DNA of 64,000 nucleotides from Paenibacillus methanolicus (lineage in GTDB: Bacteria > Bacillota > Bacilli > Paenibacillales > Paenibacillaceae). Made by a program: the position numbers and the translations under genes. The number at the start of each line of letters is the position of its first letter. Position 1 is the stretch's first letter. Location of the stretch: contig NZ_VNHS01000001.1 of the NCBI RefSeq assembly GCF_008124765.1, positions 1 to 64,000 of the forward strand. The letters are read 5' to 3'. Positions 60,269 through 64,000 of the stretch are shown here, one piece after another. A model generated the notes under the pieces. It did not search any database. It was not told the DNA's origin and saw nothing but the letters and a program-made list of their open reading frames with translations.

Positions 60269-63200
60269 ATGGTGCTGACAACGAATAAAGCTTCTGCAAA
60301 AACTTTGTTTTTGCTCCTCTGCAGTCTATTTACCGCGGGGGCAATCTGGCTCTTTCTGCCAAACTCGGCTTTCGCCTATACGCTATCCGACTCGAATTTC
60401 ACGGTGACGACCGGAACGAACGGCGAGATCACCTCCCTGCAGCTGACGGGGGATACGTACCCGACTAACTATGTGATGAACGGAACCAACGCGCCGAACC
60501 AGAACACGGCGGACCATCAATGGCTCGGCGAATTGATGTTCACCTACAAGCTGGGCAGTGGGGCGTGGACGCATGCGTGGACGAGCAAATCCGCCGACGT
60601 CCGGGTGCAGAGCCAATCGGGGAATACAGTGACGGTGACGTATCAGAACTCGGCCAACACCGGCGGGATCAAAAATTTCAAAGTCGTGGAGACGTACGCG
60701 TTAGCAAGCGGCGCTCTGGAGTGGAAAATAACGGTCACGAATACGAGCAGCCAGACGCTGGAGATCGGAGACTTCGGACTTCCGCTTCCATTCAACGAGT
60801 ACTGGAGCGGCGGCAATGGCGAAGAAATCTACGAGACGCGCGTGCTCAACCATTCCTTCGTCGGCAACAACAGCTCCTATATTACGGTTCAACGGCCGAG
60901 CGGGGTGGGCCCTTCTCTGCTGATGACGCCCGACGCCGCGACCGGCGCGGGATTCGAGTATCAAGACCGGTGGCGGATCGAGGAGCATCCGGGCAGCATG
61001 TGGGCGATGGATCAAGGCGGATGGGTCGAAGGGCTTAACGTGTACTACATCCATTCGAACGTGATCAAGAGCACGAATCGCGGCTATTTGCCGAACACGA
61101 GCTTGACGCTTGCGCCCAATGCGAGCAAAACGTACGGCTTCAAATTTCACAAAGTGGCAAACGACGCTGCCGTGAAAGAGAAATTGTACGCGGAGGGACT
61201 CCTGGACGTGACGGTGATACCGGGAATGATCGTCCCTACGAATCAGACGGCTAAATTCGATCTGCATACCTCGAAGACGATCAATTCCATTACGGCGCAG
61301 TATCCGTCGGAGACGACCGTTACGTATCTGAATACGGTTGGCACCAATCATAAGATCTACCAACTGAATATGAGCCATCTCGGACAGAACAATTTGACCA
61401 TCAATTACGGCAATGGCGAGAAGACGGTGCTTCAATTTTATGTTATCGAACCGATCGACGCCGCCTTACAGAGACACAGCACCTTTATGGTCAACAACAC
61501 GCAATGGAACGTTCCCGGAGATATCCGCGACAAAGCGTTCGACGACTGGATGATGGATTCGAAGTCCAAGCGCAACGTGTTTAACGGCTATTGGGGCTGG
61601 GGAGACGACTGGGGACTGACCCACGGACAGTTCTTGGCGGAGAAGAATGTCCAGACGCCGGTGGCCGGCGAGGTGACGGCGGTCGATCAATATCTCGAGA
61701 CGACGATCTGGACGAATCTGATGAACGGGCACCACGAAGATTATCTCGTACCGGATTTCCTCATGCCGGCTCCGAACACGACGCCGACGTACAGAGGGTA
61801 TGCGTATCCGCATATCTACAACACATACTTCAGCATGTATAAAATCGCGAAACTGTACCCGAATCTCGTGAATTACACGCATCCCAAAGAAACGTACCTG
61901 CTTCGCGCGTATAACATCTTCAAAGCGTTGTACGATGGTCCGGTCGCGTACAATTGGGAAACGGGACTGATGGGCGAGCTGACGACGCCGGATATCATCA
62001 AAGCCCTTCAGGAGGAAGGCTATGCCGCGCAAGCGCAGGATATCATCAACAAGATGGCGACCAAATATACCAACTTCTCGAACACGAAGTATCCTTACGG
62101 CTCGGAATACAACTATGACAATACAGGAGAAGAATCGGTCTATATGCTGGCCGGTATGAACAATAACGCGACGATCAAGGGGAAAATCAATCAGAAAACG
62201 CGCGCGACGAGAGGGCAAATGCCGATCTGGTATTACTACGGCGTACCCGTGACGATTACCGGAGAGAACTGGTGGAATTTTCAATATTCGGTATCGCTCA
62301 TCGGTTATGCGTTGGATGATTGGACGCGCAAGCATTCGACGACGCCCGAGCTGGATCAGCGGCTGTCCTATGCGGCGAAAATTGCGAACATCAGCGCCAT
62401 CAATTCGGGGCAGATCAGCTCGGACCCCGCGAATATCGGCGCCGTGGCTTGGACGTACCAAGCGGAGAAGGGCAACTTTGGCGCGCTCGGCGTAGGCGGC
62501 GGCCCGCTGCATAACGGCTGGCGCGGCATGAGCGGCGAAGCGGATTTGGGTCTCTTCGGGGCGATCAAAATCCTGAGCTCCGACGTGGCGGTTGACCCGA
62601 TTTTCGGACTCTATTGCTATGGCTGCAGCGTCGTTCAGAATGGCGCAACCTACGACATTACGCCTAAGGACGGCGTCTCGCAGCGCATCAATCTCATCAC
62701 CCAGAAGCTGTCCATGGAGCTGAACCGGGATAAGTTCACATCCGCGAGTCTGGCGCAGGCCAAGAACAACGTAAGGTTCACGCTGCAGAACGTGACGCCG
62801 GGCACGGCGCATACGACGAAAGTAACCTTTACCGGACTTGCGGCCGGTACGTATGATGTACTGCTCAATAACGTCAAAGTCGGCCAATTGAATGCATTAG
62901 GTAACAGCGCGGTGCTGAATCTGTCAATTGGAACGGCGGCTTCTTACGACGTTAAGCTTCAGCCCGGCACGCCGCAGCCCAACGCGGCCCCGACGGTCGA
63001 AGCCGGACCGAACAACGCGGTTACGCTCCCTAATCCGATTGTGCTGAACGGATCGGCCGCTGACGACGGGCTTCCTAACGGGACGTTAACGACGACCTGG
63101 AGTCTGCAAAGCGGACCGGGCACCGCCGCGATCGCAAGTCCCAATAATCGAAATACGACCGTTCAAGTTACCGCTGCCGGTACGTATGTCTTCAAGCTGA

Positions 63201-64000
63201 CGGCATCGGATTCGTCGCTCTCCGCTTCGGATACGGTCACGATCACGGTCTACGCTGAAGCTCCGCTGCCCGAGCTTCTGGCATCGTATAACTTTAATGA
63301 GTCGAGCGGCGCGACGGCATTGGATTCATCCGGCAGCGGCAACAACGCCACCGTTACCGGCGCAGCCTGGGTTGCGGGCAAGAACGGGAATGCGGTCAGT
63401 CTGAATGGCAGTACATCTCATGTTTCCTTGCCAAGCGGAATTGTTCGCAGAGTGAACGATTTCACGATTGCAGGCTGGGTCAAATTGAATAGCGTGAGCG
63501 ACTGGACCCGGATTTTTGATTTCGGCTCCAATACGACCCAATACATGTTCCTCACCCCGAAGGTAGGCGGCGGAGGCATGCGTTATGCCATCACGACCGG
63601 CGGCAACGGCGCGGAGCAGGTCATCAATGCGCCGGAGCTTCCGACAGGCGTATGGAAACATGTCACGGTTACGCTATCGGGCACGGTTGGCATTCTTTAT
63701 GTGGACGGCGTAGAGGCGGGGCGCAACAATAATATGACGCTCAAACCGTCAAGCCTGGGTACGACGGCGAACAACTATATCGGCAAATCGCAATTCGGCG
63801 ATCCGCTGCTGAACGGTCTTGTCGATGATTTCAAATTATACACCCGGGCGCTGACGGTTGCGGAGATTGCCTCGCTGATGAACAGCGCTCCGGCCTCGGA
63901 TCTGGTGGCGCACTATAATATGAACGAGACGAGCGGAGGGACCGCCGCGGATTCGTCGGGCAACGGCAAACACGCGGCAGTCACCGGCGGGACGTGGACG
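60269..64000 (+). CDS. Secreted DUF5695 protein with Ig and LamG domains (3' end outside window)
   Basis: An open frame of 1244 codons running off the window. A signal peptide covers about residues 1-36 (cleavage near AFA-YT). The DUF5695 region (about 37-895) is strongly similar to the protein at 19447 along its whole length: HQWLGELMFTYKLG, GYWGWGDDWGLTHGQF, TNLMNGHHEDYL, YPYGSEYNYDNTGEES and GENWWNFQYS are shared. It differs by a shorter linker and some changed loops (GLYCYGCSV instead of GLTGYGADV). A PKD/Ig-like domain (about 905-1005) and a LamG domain (about 1010-1205) follow, and a second LamG has just begun at the edge. Whether it ends in cohesin and dockerin cannot be seen. The ATG follows CAGGAGG by five bases. 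Confidence 0.88.
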   Translation, partial: MVLTTNKASAKTLFLLLCSLFTAGAIWLFLPNSAFAYTLSDSNFTVTTGTNGEITSLQLTGDTYPTNYVMNGTNAPNQNTADHQWLGELMFTYKLGSGAWTHAWTSKSADVRVQSQSGNTVTVTYQNSANTGGIKNFKVVETYALASGALEWKITVTNTSSQTLEIGDFGLPLPFNEYWSGGNGEEIYETRVLNHSFVGNNSSYITVQRPSGVGPSLLMTPDAATGAGFEYQDRWRIEEHPGSMWAMDQGGWVEGLNVYYIHSNVIKSTNRGYLPNTSLTLAPNASKTYGFKFHKVANDAAVKEKLYAEGLLDVTVIPGMIVPTNQTAKFDLHTSKTINSITAQYPSETTVTYLNTVGTNHKIYQLNMSHLGQNNLTINYGNGEKTVLQFYVIEPIDAALQRHSTFMVNNTQWNVPGDIRDKAFDDWMMDSKSKRNVFNGYWGWGDDWGLTHGQFLAEKNVQTPVAGEVTAVDQYLETTIWTNLMNGHHEDYLVPDFLMPAPNTTPTYRGYAYPHIYNTYFSMYKIAKLYPNLVNYTHPKETYLLRAYNIFKALYDGPVAYNWETGLMGELTTPDIIKALQEEGYAAQAQDIINKMATKYTNFSNTKYPYGSEYNYDNTGEESVYMLAGMNNNATIKGKINQKTRATRGQMPIWYYYGVPVTITGENWWNFQYSVSLIGYALDDWTRKHSTTPELDQRLSYAAKIANISAINSGQISSDPANIGAVAWTYQAEKGNFGALGVGGGPLHNGWRGMSGEADLGLFGAIKILSSDVAVDPIFGLYCYGCSVVQNGATYDITPKDGVSQRINLITQKLSMELNRDKFTSASLAQAKNNVRFTLQNVTPGTAHTTKVTFTGLAAGTYDVLLNNVKVGQLNALGNSAVLNLSIGTAASYDVKLQPGTPQPNAAPTVEAGPNNAVTLPNPIVLNGSAADDGLPNGTLTTTWSLQSGPGTAAIASPNNRNTTVQVTAAGTYVFKLTASDSSLSASDTVTITVYAEAPLPELLASYNFNESSGATALDSSGSGNNATVTGAAWVAGKNGNAVSLNGSTSHVSLPSGIVRRVNDFTIAGWVKLNSVSDWTRIFDFGSNTTQYMFLTPKVGGGGMRYAITTGGNGAEQVINAPELPTGVWKHVTVTLSGTVGILYVDGVEAGRNNNMTLKPSSLGTTANNYIGKSQFGDPLLNGLVDDFKLYTRALTVAEIASLMNSAPASDLVAHYNMNETSGGTAADSSGNGKHAAVTGGTWT

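Overview
The window reads as a chromosomal segment of a GC-rich, plant- or soil-associated member of the Paenibacillaceae (Paenibacillus/Cohnella type). This rests on gene content: YesM/YesN-type two-component systems, CUT1 sugar transporters without their own ATPase, GbsR and LacI regulators, strong AGGAGG ribosome sites with frequent GTG/TTG starts, and very large secreted enzymes built from LamG, Ig, cohesin, FIVAR and dockerin modules. No rRNA, tRNA or CRISPR was seen.

Layout. 1-460: right end of an IS1182-type insertion sequence. 0.6-14 kb: mixed genes, namely a small membrane protein, a large secreted multidomain protein, a chemoreceptor, an FAD oxidase with a half-size MFS protein, a DinB protein, a thioredoxin-reductase-like flavoprotein, a GbsR-type regulator divergent from a HAD phosphatase and an SMR exporter, and a phosphoesterase. 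14-15.4 kb: scarred DNA with an RlmD remnant and a foldase-like gene lacking a signal peptide. 15.7-29 kb: a coherent carbohydrate locus with solute-binding protein, two permeases, a giant secreted DUF5695 protein, a LacI regulator and a cytoplasmic DUF5695 protein; TAAACGTTTA-type palindromes precede these units. 29.4-38.4 kb: an operon matching trans-4-hydroxyproline catabolism (2-epimerase, D-hydroxyproline dehydrogenase parts, pyrroline-hydroxycarboxylate deaminase, 2-oxoglutarate-semialdehyde dehydrogenase, malic enzyme). 38.4-44 kb: regulators (AraC, XRE-cupin, response regulator and histidine kinase). 44-54 kb: a second sugar transporter, GH146/GH127-type beta-L-arabinofuranosidases (one broken by a deletion) and a prolidase-like M24 peptidase. 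54.4-64 kb: two paralogous secreted HEFGH metallopeptidase-like proteins and a third DUF5695 protein that runs off the window.

Taken together, the right two thirds look like one nutritional programme. Secreted proteases and glycosidases attack a glycoprotein, transporters bring in oligosaccharides, beta-L-arabinofuranosidases remove arabinose, the M24 peptidase splits X-Pro/X-Hyp bonds, and hydroxyproline is oxidised to 2-oxoglutarate. The substrate that best explains all parts is the hydroxyproline-rich, beta-L-arabinosylated glycoprotein of plant cell walls (extensin type). That is an inference from co-location and family knowledge, not a demonstrated function.
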